A DNA stretch of 64,000 bases from Actinomycetes bacterium (GCA_021852345.1 JAJZNL010000012.1:1-64000); one strand, 5' to 3'. Shown: positions 21,903 to 32,079, counted from the first letter of the stretch. Numbers and translations are program-made. The notes: generated by a model from the sequence alone, not told the origin.

Positions 21903-22418
21903 ATGAATAAATTAAATTTGAGAAAGTTTAAAGGTCGATTGTGTAAACGAATTGACGACAGACTCAATGCAGAGCAATCAGATGCAGGCGTGGGGTTAAT
22001 AGAGATGATTGTTGCTTTGGCAATATTGGCAATTGGTTTGGTTGGATTTATCGGAGTTTATGTTGCGGTAGGGAAAGCTACAAAAATGGCCGCAGACAGA
22101 CAGGCAGCTATAAATATTGCAGCTCAGCAGTTATCTGTAATAGAAGGTTTTGAGTCTATAAATTGGCAGTATTATAGTTCGAGTGGCGGCGGCATACCTT
22201 CGAGCGTACTTTCATATTCGGGAAATGTAGGGAGTACAAAGTTTACGGCAGCAACTACGGTAACAAACTGCACAGGATATGCTAGTGCAGCCGAACTTCA
22301 AGCAACTGTTGACGTCAGTTGGAACTACGGTTCAAGTACTTACCACTATAGTGAGTCGGTTCAGCTTACGCCATCGGCCTATAGTGTTGGTGTACCACTA
22401 AATTGTCCGTTTCCGTAG
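21903..22418 (+). CDS. Type IV prepilin-like protein (PilV-like)
   Basis: 171 aa; prepilin site DAG^VGLIEMIVALAILAIGLVGF. Confidence 0.8.
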   Translation: MNKLNLRKFKGRLCKRIDDRLNAEQSDAGVGLIEMIVALAILAIGLVGFIGVYVAVGKATKMAADRQAAINIAAQQLSVIEGFESINWQYYSSSGGGIPSSVLSYSGNVGSTKFTAATTVTNCTGYASAAELQATVDVSWNYGSSTYHYSESVQLTPSAYSVGVPLNCPFP

Positions 22419-23315
22419 TTGTTGAATCATTTATTAATTCCAAATATAGGTAGAATCAGCACAGCCCAATATATTGAAATTTACAACAAAAGAAAATTGA
22501 AAAAAATATTTGAAATGTCAACAAATTTGCAAAAAAAATTAGATTTTGAAGAGCGCGAAACCTTCGTTAAAGACGTTGTATCAACAAGGTCAGAGGGTGG
22601 ATTTACGCTGATAGAAATGCTTGTGTCTTCATTTATTATGGTCATCGTGTTGGTCTTGACTCTAATGGTGTTTGTTACTTATAATCAATCGTTTAATGCC
22701 ACATTGTCATTAACTAAGGCGCAACTTCAAGCAGAGGCGGGAATGAATTCATTAGCTTCAATGGTTCGATCAATATCGGATTGCCCTCCAGCAACTTCGA
22801 ATCCAACTATAGCTCCCCCTTACCAATATCCTGCGCCGAGTCCAAATCCACCAAATAGTCTATTGATTATGACTCCGTTCTCTAATCGAACCTTCAAGAA
22901 TTCGACAACTGGCACTACTACTGATGTTGAACAGGTTGTTATTTCTTTAAACTCTTCCACGCACGCCCTAACCGCAACTGCAACACCATGTTCTGGTTTT
23001 ACGGCAACTGGGTCAACTCCGAGCACTAATGAAGTAATCAGTATTGATCACGTAATGAATCTTACGTATACATTTTACAATGCAACAGATTCACAACCTG
23101 GAGATCCCGAATGGACTTCCGCTGTGACTCCATCGCCTTCAACCAAACCTGCTTTTACGAGTTCGTCGATAACTGTTGGAATAGGAATGTCGCTGGTTGT
23201 AGGTGATGCCGGCCACGATATTACATTGCAAAATACAGGTTATCTTATAAATCTATATTGCTCTAATGCTGCGCAGACTCAACCGCCCCCGGGTGCTGGT
23301 GGCTGCGTTATCTAA
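22419..23315 (+). CDS. Type IV prepilin-like protein (PilW/GspJ-like)
   Basis: 298 aa ORF (true start may be downstream, e.g. ATG near 22515); prepilin site GG^FTLIEMLVSSFIMVIVLVL. Confidence 0.78.
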   Translation: MLNHLLIPNIGRISTAQYIEIYNKRKLKKIFEMSTNLQKKLDFEERETFVKDVVSTRSEGGFTLIEMLVSSFIMVIVLVLTLMVFVTYNQSFNATLSLTKAQLQAEAGMNSLASMVRSISDCPPATSNPTIAPPYQYPAPSPNPPNSLLIMTPFSNRTFKNSTTGTTTDVEQVVISLNSSTHALTATATPCSGFTATGSTPSTNEVISIDHVMNLTYTFYNATDSQPGDPEWTSAVTPSPSTKPAFTSSSITVGIGMSLVVGDAGHDITLQNTGYLINLYCSNAAQTQPPPGAGGCVI

Positions 23316-23472
23316 GACATGCGTTGACAAGACTGAAAGTTGGTAACTGGAAATGCTCAAAGAGCTAAAACTTAAAGTGAGAAATTCTTATTATCGGCAT
23401 AAATTTATTATTTTAAATTGCTGGATTTGGAATATTGAAATTGGCAACTAAAAGTTGTAGGGAAGATTATTA

Positions 23473-25824
23473 ATGAAAAAAATGTTGATTAAAAATTATA
23501 AGAAACTTGGCGAAAAAGTGCCCGTTGACTTAGTTCGCGATAACTCAGAAGATATCGACAATGATTACTCACGGTTTAAATTTGGCAATGTCAAAGAAGG
23601 CGGTCAAGCTTTAATAGCGGTAATAATGTTAATGCTGATTATCTTTATCATGGCTTTTGGTCTATTGACTTCAACGATAAATTTAAGCACTACTAATCAA
23701 GGCGATGTCTATCTGCACGGCTCTCAGAGTGCTTCGCAGGCAGGATTGGGATATTTTGCGCAACTGATGAACGAGTATAATTTTATTAATTGCACTAATT
23801 CACCGTCAGCCTCGTCGTCTCTTCCAGTCTGCGTTCATAGCAACCAACAAATCACCGGTAATTTGGGATCGGGCAACGGTCCGTTCGAACATTTTGCCTC
23901 TCATCTGGAATTTCCAAATTGTATATATGTAAATTCCAGCGGACAAGATGTAGCATGTACTTCCACTGCCGACTGTGAAATGGCTGCAACCCAGAATAAT
24001 ACTACTTGTTCATATGATGTAGTTTCGGTAGGATGTATGGTTGCAAGTCAAGGCTCTAAAACGTGTATCAACGGTATAAAATCCACCGCAACTCAGACAT
24101 ATGAGATTTCAGGCAATTCATTTTTAAATTATGCTTTTTATAATAACTACTCTGCTGACGATCCAGGTGATGCTGCTTCATACGGTACATATAACAGTAC
24201 TAGCGGGACATATTCGGAATCAGCTGCACAGGAAAACTTTGCTAAGCAAAACTGTGCGTTCTATATGTGGGCGAAAAAAGGTATCAATGGCAATAAATCG
24301 TTGAATTCAACGGGTTACGGACCAAATTATGGTACTTATAATGGGCCCAACGGCAATACGAGGGCGTGCGCTTTTACCTATGAAGACTACGGTAATGTTT
24401 TTACCGGATCGGTATATTCGACAGACATCATGTGGGATTGCGGAGCCACATATAACGGACAGGTTACAACGGGAGACCCAATTAAGGGTGGTTATACTTT
24501 AAACCAGAATATGAACTGGTTAGGATTTTACGGTAATAATGGCAATTTTAATTACGACAATCAGGTAGGATCTCCGTTTAATATAGGTTCGCCGTACTAC
24601 GACACATATCCGGTAGGTTGTAACAATACTAGCCCTACCTACAACATTAACGGTAATCCATGTACCTCAAACTGCGTTAAGCAAGTTGCTGCCCTTTCTC
24701 CGCCTCCTGCTCTAACTCAGCTTCAGTCGGAAGCAGAGGTGGGCGGTTGTGAGTTTTTTGGACCTACAGTAGTTGACCTAATGCCTGGAGGTAAGATGGC
24801 GGTATATTCGCCCGACACAACTATGGCATTGGCTGACAGCGCCGTTGGCCTCGGTTTTGGTGTCTATGGACATTCTTATGTTTCTGGAGGAAATACGGTT
24901 TGGCCTTGCGGGACACCTGCAGATGCAACTACAGGTGTATCACTTGGAGGTCAGTGTAATACCGTAAACGGTACAGGAGGTCTTGGTGCTCCTCTACCGG
25001 CAAGCGGAATTCCGCAGTGCATAATCAATGTACCTGATCCTAAAACAAATAACGGAAACGGTGTTACGGCAACTGGCGGTGTATATGTTGCAAATGTTCC
25101 GAGTACTCCTTATTCAACATATTGTCCGTTGGTAGAGGGTGAAATAAACTCACCAGGAGAATCGTCGGTTGGTTGCCAGTACACTATGCAGCAGGTGCAA
25201 AAATGCGGTTATTACGGATGTCATTATGTGACTAAGAAAGTTCCGAATGGGGAGCAACAGGGAGATCTTTTAATTCAAAGCGGTAATGGCCAAAGCAATT
25301 CGAGCAATACTGGGTTTGATGCATTTGCCACATTTGGTTCGGCTTCTAATATAATTATTACGGGTTCGCTTATCTATGCCAATTCGGCCCAGCAGGCTTT
25401 AGGCAATAATAATTTCGCTTATTGGGATTCTTCAAACCCTGCACTTTCAGATTCGCTAGGACTGGCCGCAACAAAATTTGTCGAAGTTAATCTTGGAGTA
25501 GACCAAGGCTATTTTGGTTATAACACCGGTAACGGAGCCGGCGGTGCCCATCAGAATTATATTCTGGACGCGGCAATATTGTGCGCTCAGCACTCTTTCG
25601 GTGTGGCTAATCTATCAAGTACGGGTGGTAACGGTCCCCTAGAGGGCAATATAGTTGTTAACGGGTCGATTGCCACAAACTTTACCCTGAACAACTGTCT
25701 AGTTGGTACGTCTGGATACTGTAATTACCAAACTACTTATGATCAAAGTTTTGCGAATGTAAATAATCAGCCCCCGCAATTTCCGACTCCAGTAATAATT
25801 CCGACTCAATATTTAGAAGGGTAA
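23473..25824 (+). CDS. Large exported PilX-like/tip-protein candidate
   Basis: 783 aa; EGGQALIAVIMLMLIIFIMAFGLL N-terminal helix followed by a Cys-, Asn-, Gly- and Tyr-rich ectodomain. Confidence 0.65.
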   Translation: MKKMLIKNYKKLGEKVPVDLVRDNSEDIDNDYSRFKFGNVKEGGQALIAVIMLMLIIFIMAFGLLTSTINLSTTNQGDVYLHGSQSASQAGLGYFAQLMNEYNFINCTNSPSASSSLPVCVHSNQQITGNLGSGNGPFEHFASHLEFPNCIYVNSSGQDVACTSTADCEMAATQNNTTCSYDVVSVGCMVASQGSKTCINGIKSTATQTYEISGNSFLNYAFYNNYSADDPGDAASYGTYNSTSGTYSESAAQENFAKQNCAFYMWAKKGINGNKSLNSTGYGPNYGTYNGPNGNTRACAFTYEDYGNVFTGSVYSTDIMWDCGATYNGQVTTGDPIKGGYTLNQNMNWLGFYGNNGNFNYDNQVGSPFNIGSPYYDTYPVGCNNTSPTYNINGNPCTSNCVKQVAALSPPPALTQLQSEAEVGGCEFFGPTVVDLMPGGKMAVYSPDTTMALADSAVGLGFGVYGHSYVSGGNTVWPCGTPADATTGVSLGGQCNTVNGTGGLGAPLPASGIPQCIINVPDPKTNNGNGVTATGGVYVANVPSTPYSTYCPLVEGEINSPGESSVGCQYTMQQVQKCGYYGCHYVTKKVPNGEQQGDLLIQSGNGQSNSSNTGFDAFATFGSASNIIITGSLIYANSAQQALGNNNFAYWDSSNPALSDSLGLAATKFVEVNLGVDQGYFGYNTGNGAGGAHQNYILDAAILCAQHSFGVANLSSTGGNGPLEGNIVVNGSIATNFTLNNCLVGTSGYCNYQTTYDQSFANVNNQPPQFPTPVIIPTQYLEG

Positions 25825-25834
25825 TTAGTTAGAT

Positions 25835-26458
25835 ATGAAAAAAGTTGTTTTAATTTTAGGAGTCATCTTCATAGTGACAACCGTAACTTTGGGGTTTGCG
25901 GGGCGGTCGTACGGACTGACTGGCAATACTCAACCATCGGGATCAACTCCTTCCAGTTCGCCCCAGTCAGGGAACAGTGGTAATAGTGGTAGCAGTGGTA
26001 ACAGTGGATCAGGGACGACTACTGTTTCATTTAATACCTCTCAGACAACTGCTCCCGTCGGAACCGTTGTTGAACCGAAGGTGCTTAATCCAAACAATCA
26101 ATATACGGGGTCCAATTCGGGTGATTCAGGAAATATAAACAATGGTAATATTACCAACAGTACTGTTAAAGGTTCCGGAGGATCTACGGGTTCAACTTCT
26201 GTTAAAGGGTCAAGCAATTCGTCGTCAACTGGGCCATCAGGTTCCAATGGCTCGACAAGCCCTGTGACAGGGTCTAATGGGCCCGTCGTAGCTAGTGGGA
26301 AATCTCCTTCGTCCAAACTTTCGAGCCCCAGTGGTTCGTCGTCGAGCTGGATTGTATTTATTGTGGTTATAGCGGTGTTGGCGGGTATTATGTACGCGGC
26401 GTACAGGCTCAACTGGGGAAATATCAGACAGCTACTAGGTAACCTCCACAAGAAATAG
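25835..26458 (+). CDS. Ser/Gly/Asn-rich surface protein with C-terminal TM anchor
   Basis: 207 aa; signal-like N-terminus, low-complexity linker, C-term SSSWIVFIVVIAVLAGIMYAAYRL. Confidence 0.65.
   Translation: MKKVVLILGVIFIVTTVTLGFAGRSYGLTGNTQPSGSTPSSSPQSGNSGNSGSSGNSGSGTTTVSFNTSQTTAPVGTVVEPKVLNPNNQYTGSNSGDSGNINNGNITNSTVKGSGGSTGSTSVKGSSNSSSTGPSGSNGSTSPVTGSNGPVVASGKSPSSKLSSPSGSSSSWIVFIVVIAVLAGIMYAAYRLNWGNIRQLLGNLHKK
25973..26008 (+). repeat. In-frame 9-bp tandem repeat (NSG/SSG units) inside the Ser/Gly-rich ORF
   Basis: aacagtggt/aatagtggt/agcagtggt/aacagtgga. Confidence 0.85.
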
Positions 26459-26480
26459 TAGAAGCTGATTTTTATTTCGT

Positions 26481-27329
26481 TTGAGCGATAGGATTCTCAG
26501 GTTGCTGGAACCGTTGGTAATTTATCGGCGGCCTAATTTGATTAGACTTAAATTAATGGATCAAAAGCTAGATGAGATTTTATTTCGATGGTCTCAAGCA
26601 ATATCTGCGTTGTGTAAGACCGGATTGGCCTTTACGTCGGGGACTTATGAAGCCGATAGGTATGAAGAGATACTTAAAATTGCTGTTGAGATAGAGTTAG
26701 TCGCCCGTTCAATATCATCATCTGAATACAGAGCTGAAAATAGGGATTTGCCAACTGGTAATTTATCGGATTTAAATCAAAACAATTTAGGGTACGACAA
26801 CCTTAATAACGAGGGTGCGGCATTATTGTTGCACCTCTTGGCTGAAGTGGAACAGGGCGTACCAGGATATGTTACCCCTAAAGTTGCCGTCGGAGCCGTA
26901 GTAAGCAATGACAAAAATCAAATCCTACTCATTCAACGCAGCGACAGCGGCGTTTGGCTATATCCGACGGGGTGGACCGAAGTTGGGTATTCGCCTGCAG
27001 AAGTGGTCGCTAAAGAAGTCTTTGAGGAAACAGGAATAATTGCAGACCCTCTTCGCCCCGTTGCAATTCTGGATGGGATGCGCATGGGCTTTAATAGGGT
27101 GCCACTGTACTCCCTTGTTTTTTATTGCAGAGCTACGGGCGGAACTTTGAACAAACATCCGTTGGAATGTTTGGATGTCGGATGGTTTGACAGGAACAAT
27201 CTTCCAAGCCCGTTAGCTGGAGATGGCAAATGGGTGGATTTTGCATTTAAAGCGATTGACGGAAGCCACGACGGGGTTTATTTTGATCCAGTGCGTGATC
27301 AAGTTTGGAAGTCCGGTGAAATTAAATAA
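26481..27329 (+). CDS. NUDIX hydrolase with N-terminal NUDIX-associated domain
   Basis: 282 aa; GWTEVGYSPAEVVAKEVFEETGI. Confidence 0.85.
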   Translation: MSDRILRLLEPLVIYRRPNLIRLKLMDQKLDEILFRWSQAISALCKTGLAFTSGTYEADRYEEILKIAVEIELVARSISSSEYRAENRDLPTGNLSDLNQNNLGYDNLNNEGAALLLHLLAEVEQGVPGYVTPKVAVGAVVSNDKNQILLIQRSDSGVWLYPTGWTEVGYSPAEVVAKEVFEETGIIADPLRPVAILDGMRMGFNRVPLYSLVFYCRATGGTLNKHPLECLDVGWFDRNNLPSPLAGDGKWVDFAFKAIDGSHDGVYFDPVRDQVWKSGEIK

Positions 27330-27401
27330 AAATATGACAGAAACGATTCAATGTAATTTGATTAGTCGCAGTTTGTAAGAGATAATAACAGTGGGAAATC
27401 A

Positions 27402-27836
27402 ATGGAATTTATAGTTAAAGAAGTTACCGAACCTAGGGTAGGAATAGTTGCAAGTTTAAATGCACTCCTACCTCAGCTTTCTGAGAATTCAAACAGGTTG
27501 GATCTAAATAAATTAACCGAGATTACGGAAAGTACATGCAGTCACTTACTGACGGCAATAGTAGAAGAGTCTATCGTTGGCATGCTAACCGTCACCGTAG
27601 TTAAAATCCCAACAGGGACTAAGGCTATGATCGAAGACGTGGTAGTAGATAAAAATTTTCGTAAATTTGGAATTGCAAAGCAATTGGTTGCTGTAGGAGT
27701 TAATCTCGCCAGACAATATAATGCAAAAGACGTAGAACTTACATCCCGTCCCAGTCGTCAGGCGGCTAATAAATTATATACTTCTATGGGATTTGTACAG
27801 CGTGAAACTAATGTTTATAGGCTAAAGGTTAATTGA
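27402..27836 (+). CDS. GNAT-family N-acetyltransferase
   Basis: 144 aa; IEDVVVDKNFRKFGIAKQLVAVGVNLA...LYTSMGF. Confidence 0.85.
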   Translation: MEFIVKEVTEPRVGIVASLNALLPQLSENSNRLDLNKLTEITESTCSHLLTAIVEESIVGMLTVTVVKIPTGTKAMIEDVVVDKNFRKFGIAKQLVAVGVNLARQYNAKDVELTSRPSRQAANKLYTSMGFVQRETNVYRLKVN

Positions 27837-27965
27837 TGGTCATCTCTACGCAATCTCATGAATTTAAAATATGGATTTTATAGGCTACGAATGTGAACCG
27901 ATGATCTGACAAAATTAATTAAGATTAAATATCGTTGGTATATAACTAAAGAGAAAGAAGAAATT

Positions 27966-29237
27966 ATGACAGACAGCATTACGATTGTCGATAACAGGAC
28001 TGGAGAGTCTAAGGAGATTCCAATAGAAAACGGTGGGGTCGCAGCTTCGGAATGGCAGAAGTTGTTACCAGGCATATGGTTTTTTGATCCGGGTTTCACT
28101 TCGACCGCAGAATGCGCATCATCTATAACCTATTTAGATGGGGATCAGGGAATTTTGAGATATCGAGGCTATCCTATCGAGCAGTTAGCTGAAAAGTCAA
28201 ACTATTTGGAAGTCTCATATCTTTTGATTAATGGAGAACTTCCGACCCCGGCTCAGTATGACGCCTGGGAACACGAAATTACTCATCATACATTTATCCA
28301 TGAAAATATGCGTAAAAGGTTTTTGGAAGGATTTCACTATGACGCCCATCCAATGGGGATATTGGTGTCTGCGGTGGCGGCACTTTCAACATTTTACTTG
28401 GATGCAAAAGATATATTTAATGAAGAAGCCAGATCTAAGCAGGTAATTCGATTAATCGCTAAAATGCCAACCCTTGCGGCGGCGGCACATCGTTTTAGTG
28501 TGGGCATGCCATTTGTATATCCCGATAACAATCTTAAATTTTCGGCCAACTTTTTATCGATGATGTGGAAGACCGGTGAGTTTAGATTTGAAGCTGATCC
28601 CGTATTGACTAAAGCAATTGACTTGCTATTTATTTTGCATGCAGATCATGAGCAAAACTGTTCGACGACAGCGATGAGGGTGGTCGGCTCATCTCACGCT
28701 GACCCCTATTCAGCTTGTGCAGCAGCTAGTGCCGCCCTCTATGGACCAAGGCACGGCGGAGCAAATGAGGCAGTTATCAAAATGCTAACCTCAATCGGCT
28801 CGATTGAAAATGTAGATGCATTTGTAAAAGAAGTAAAAGAGGGTCACGGCAGGCTTCAGGGATTCGGACACAGGGTTTACAAGAACTATGACCCCAGAGC
28901 AAAAATAATTAAAAAAGTTGCCGACGAAGTATTTAAGGTAACTGGCAAAAACCCCCTTTTGGATGTTGCGTTAAAGCTTGAAGAAGTGGCCTTAAGTGAT
29001 GATTACTTCATATCTAGAAAATTATATCCAAACGTTGACTTTTATTCCGGGCTGATCTATCAGGCAATGGGATTTCCACTTGAGATGTTTCCAGTTCTGT
29101 TCGCCATACCGAGAACTTCGGGTTGGCTTGCCCATTGGCTTGAAATGTTAAGTCAGGATGCAAAAATTGCCAGACCTAGGCAGTTGTACGTAGGTACCGA
29201 TCCAAGAGATTATATTTCGATAGATCAAAGAAATTAG
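27966..29237 (+). CDS. gltA: Citrate synthase
   Basis: 423 aa; LHADHEQNCSTTAMRVVGSSHADPY, GPRHGGANEAVIKML, GFGHRVYKNYDPRAK. Confidence 0.96.
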   Translation: MTDSITIVDNRTGESKEIPIENGGVAASEWQKLLPGIWFFDPGFTSTAECASSITYLDGDQGILRYRGYPIEQLAEKSNYLEVSYLLINGELPTPAQYDAWEHEITHHTFIHENMRKRFLEGFHYDAHPMGILVSAVAALSTFYLDAKDIFNEEARSKQVIRLIAKMPTLAAAAHRFSVGMPFVYPDNNLKFSANFLSMMWKTGEFRFEADPVLTKAIDLLFILHADHEQNCSTTAMRVVGSSHADPYSACAAASAALYGPRHGGANEAVIKMLTSIGSIENVDAFVKEVKEGHGRLQGFGHRVYKNYDPRAKIIKKVADEVFKVTGKNPLLDVALKLEEVALSDDYFISRKLYPNVDFYSGLIYQAMGFPLEMFPVLFAIPRTSGWLAHWLEMLSQDAKIARPRQLYVGTDPRDYISIDQRN

Positions 29238-29311
29238 AACACATTAGCTGCTTTGATTTAGTTAACCGTAAAACTTTTAGGCTAAATCAAGACAATCCAA
29301 ATTAAAATAAG

Positions 29312-30193
29312 TCAGTGTTCCCCCGGTGATATCGCTGGGGGAGCTTCTTTTTTGATTCGGACTAGTCCCTCTTGGGCTACGGAGCATACTATGTTTTTAT
29401 TTTTGGTGAAGATGGAACCCATCGCAAGACCTCTTGCTCCAAAAGCCGCCGGAGATCGTTGATCAAATAAAAGCCACTCGTCAACCCGGAATCTTTTGTG
29501 AAACCACATGCAATGATCGATACTCGCACCCATAAATCTGGGGTCGTCCCATCTTATTCTATGAGGTAATAATATCGAATCAAAAAGTGTCATGTCAGAA
29601 GCATAGGCTAAAACACAGGAATGAAGCAACTGGTCATCTGGAAGTTGCCCGTCGGCACGTAGCCAAAGCTGTTGGCGTGGTTCGCGAGGGCCACCTTCTT
29701 TATTCCAGGGAAGTTCCCCTATGAAGCGTTGGTCTATTGGCAAGGGTCTTTTTAGGAAGTCGCCAAGTTGATCCGCCCATGGCTCCAGGCGTTCACGTAA
29801 TGTTGGTAAGGTTTCTGGATCGGGTACTTCGGGCATATCTATTTCGTGTTCTAAGCCCGACTCTTGTACATGAAATGAGGTAGACATATTAAAGATGGCT
29901 CTACCATTTTGAATCGCCACGACTCGCCTCGTAGTAAAAGATTTACCGTCGCGAATCCTGTCCACTTCATAGAGTATGGGGATGCTTGGATTGCCAGGTC
30001 TTAAGAAATAGGCATGCAAAGAATGTACGAGCCCGTCAGTTACCGTTCTACCTGCAGCCATTAACGCTTGTGCGCATACCTGCCCCCCAAAAACCCTTTG
30101 GCGTTCGATAGGCGGTGAAAATCCTCTAAATATATTTTCTTCAATAACTTCCAGATCTAATATTTTTAATAGTGATTCGAGTGCTTCTGTCAT
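29312..30193 (-). CDS. tesB: Acyl-CoA thioesterase II
   Basis: 293 aa; RVFGGQVCAQALMAA, HSLHAYFLRPG, AYASDMTLFDSILLPH. Confidence 0.93.
   Translation of the reverse strand: MTEALESLLKILDLEVIEENIFRGFSPPIERQRVFGGQVCAQALMAAGRTVTDGLVHSLHAYFLRPGNPSIPILYEVDRIRDGKSFTTRRVVAIQNGRAIFNMSTSFHVQESGLEHEIDMPEVPDPETLPTLRERLEPWADQLGDFLKRPLPIDQRFIGELPWNKEGGPREPRQQLWLRADGQLPDDQLLHSCVLAYASDMTLFDSILLPHRIRWDDPRFMGASIDHCMWFHKRFRVDEWLLFDQRSPAAFGARGLAMGSIFTKNKNIVCSVAQEGLVRIKKEAPPAISPGEH
29317..29353 (+). terminator. Rho-independent terminator for gltA, embedded in the 3' end of convergent tesB
   Basis: GTTCCCCCGGTGATATCGCTGGGGGAGC stem followed by TTCTTTTTT. Confidence 0.85.
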
Positions 30194-30432
30194 ATCAATC
30201 GAGCCTAGTATAAGATTAAGGTAGTTCTTTCAAAACGAATAAAACGATCATTAAAAGTAATATCCAATCGACTACAAAGTTGGTGGCAATTACTCTTAAA
30301 AAATTGCTTATTAAAAGATACTGTTATAAAATTTATATGATCCGCGTGTTATAAGAATCAATTTACACTTAAAATTTTGAATCAAACCGCAATTTGTGCA
30401 AAACTAAGTAAGATCTATTTTAAGAGGTAGTA

Positions 30433-31143
30433 ATGAGTGATCCAGTAGTTAAAATATCCGAAGGTATTTACAGATTGCCCACGGTGTTGTCACATGCGGT
30501 AAATTCGTTCGTTCTAATAGACGACGACGGCAAAGTTGTTTTAATTGATGCAGGATTAAAAGGTTCCACCAAAAAGATTCTCGCAGCCCTGGACTTTATC
30601 GGTAAACGGCCTGAAGATGTGAAATCGATATTGTTGTCTCATGCGCACGTAGATCATCTGGGTGGCGTAAACCGACTCAATTCTAAAAGTCATTCTCACG
30701 TCTGCATACATGAGGCTGATGAAAAAAGTGCAATTTCAGGGATAGCACCTAAGGCGCAAAGTCCGTTGGCCAGGGCGTTTTCTCTGTTTGATAGAAATAT
30801 GGAAAAGGTAGCTATCGATTCTACGTTTAAAGACGAAGAAATTTTAAATTATAGGGATGGGCTTTTGGTAGTTCATACTCCCGGACATACTCCAGGTCAC
30901 GTATCATTTTATGATAAAAAAACAGGAACCTTAATAACCGGTGATGCGTTATTTAATATGAGAGATAAGATTAGTTTTTCGTTGAAGTATTTCTGTACTG
31001 ATTTTAAGCTTTCGAAAATTTCGGCGCAGAGATTAGGTGATTTGGAAGTCGAGAATATTGGTTTTATGCATGGGCGTGAGATTCTAAATGACGCTCAGAC
31101 GACCCTGCGTGAATTTTTGAAGAGAAAAACCGAGATAGACTGA
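30433..31143 (+). CDS. Metallo-beta-lactamase-fold hydrolase
   Basis: 236 aa; LSHAHVDHLGG, HTPGHTPGHVSFYD, ITGDALF. Confidence 0.92.
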   Translation: MSDPVVKISEGIYRLPTVLSHAVNSFVLIDDDGKVVLIDAGLKGSTKKILAALDFIGKRPEDVKSILLSHAHVDHLGGVNRLNSKSHSHVCIHEADEKSAISGIAPKAQSPLARAFSLFDRNMEKVAIDSTFKDEEILNYRDGLLVVHTPGHTPGHVSFYDKKTGTLITGDALFNMRDKISFSLKYFCTDFKLSKISAQRLGDLEVENIGFMHGREILNDAQTTLREFLKRKTEID

Positions 31144-31381
31144 AAGTCAATTCAAGCGCGAGATCTTTTAAAATCAAAGATATCTATATCGGTCGGAATT
31201 TGTTACCTTTGACTTTATCTGTCTTTATCTGTTTTGACAACTGAAATGAGCATTATTTTAAGGGAATATTCAGATATTGGTTTGTTTTATTAATCGTTCG
31301 GACATGCAAGCCCTTAGTTTTTTTAGTAAAATTTATTAAAGAAATATATTGTCAGTTCGAACAGAGGTTACAGTTTAGACA

Positions 31382-31876
31382 ATGGTTAGTCGTATAATTC
31401 AATATTTAAAATCTAAACAAGGCGCAACATTGATGAAGTATGCGGCTTCGTCGGTAATTACTACTGTACTTACTTGGGTAATTATTATCATTACCTTCGA
31501 CATTATGAAGATTCTCTCCGCTGGAGCAAGCTCTTTTGTGGCATCTGCCTGCATGATTCCACCTTCATATTATTTAAACAGAAAATGGGCTTGGGGTAAA
31601 AGCGGAAAATCTCATCTCTGGAAAGAGATTGTACCTTTTTGGGTTATAGCATTGACTGGGTTGGCGCTGGCAACCGTCAGCGGTGAGTACGCAGCAGTCT
31701 TGGCGCATCATATAACAAAATCCAGGAATGTTGCCACTCTTTTTGTGGGAGCCGCAAACTTTATGAGCTACGGAATTTTGTGGTCTATTAGGTTTGTTAT
31801 TCTAAATAAGCTCCTTTTTAGTACTCACCACCACAATCATGGCAATCATGAATTGGTCGAAGAGCACTTGGTTTAA
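31382..31876 (+). CDS. GtrA-like membrane protein
   Basis: 164 aa; four TM; MKYAASSVITTVLTWVI...YYLNRKWAWG. Confidence 0.82.
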   Translation: MVSRIIQYLKSKQGATLMKYAASSVITTVLTWVIIIITFDIMKILSAGASSFVASACMIPPSYYLNRKWAWGKSGKSHLWKEIVPFWVIALTGLALATVSGEYAAVLAHHITKSRNVATLFVGAANFMSYGILWSIRFVILNKLLFSTHHHNHGNHELVEEHLV

Positions 31877-31927
31877 AGAAGCGAACTGAGTTTAAAGAAG
31901 CGAACTGGGTTTAAAGAAGCGAACTGG
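31871..31927. repeat. 19-bp tandem repeat x3 plus a partial fourth (gtttaaagaagcgaactg[a/g])
   Basis: 31871-31889, 31890-31908, 31909-31927; first unit contains the gtrA-like stop codon. Confidence 0.95.
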
Positions 31928-31979
31928 GTTTAAAACAGAATAAAAACTTTAGCTTAGCGTCGGCTAAGACAATAACGGA

Positions 31980-32009
31980 TCTGTTGTTAATAATTCTGTT
32001 GTTAATAAT
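31980..32009. repeat. Perfect 15-bp tandem duplication (tctgttgttaataat x2)
   Basis: 31980-31994 and 31995-32009 identical. Confidence 0.93.
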
Positions 32010-32079
32010 AATGGGTTTGGCTGTCGTTTAGTGTGTTACTAATTGGACCCGAAGATAAGGGGCAATCAATTATGTTAAT

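Noticed and set aside
21903-26458. Prophage or integrative element
   Set aside because: No integrase, capsid, portal or transposase; N-termini are pilin-like.
31871-32009. CRISPR-like array
   Set aside because: Units are directly abutting with no spacers and there are no cas genes; simple tandem repeats.
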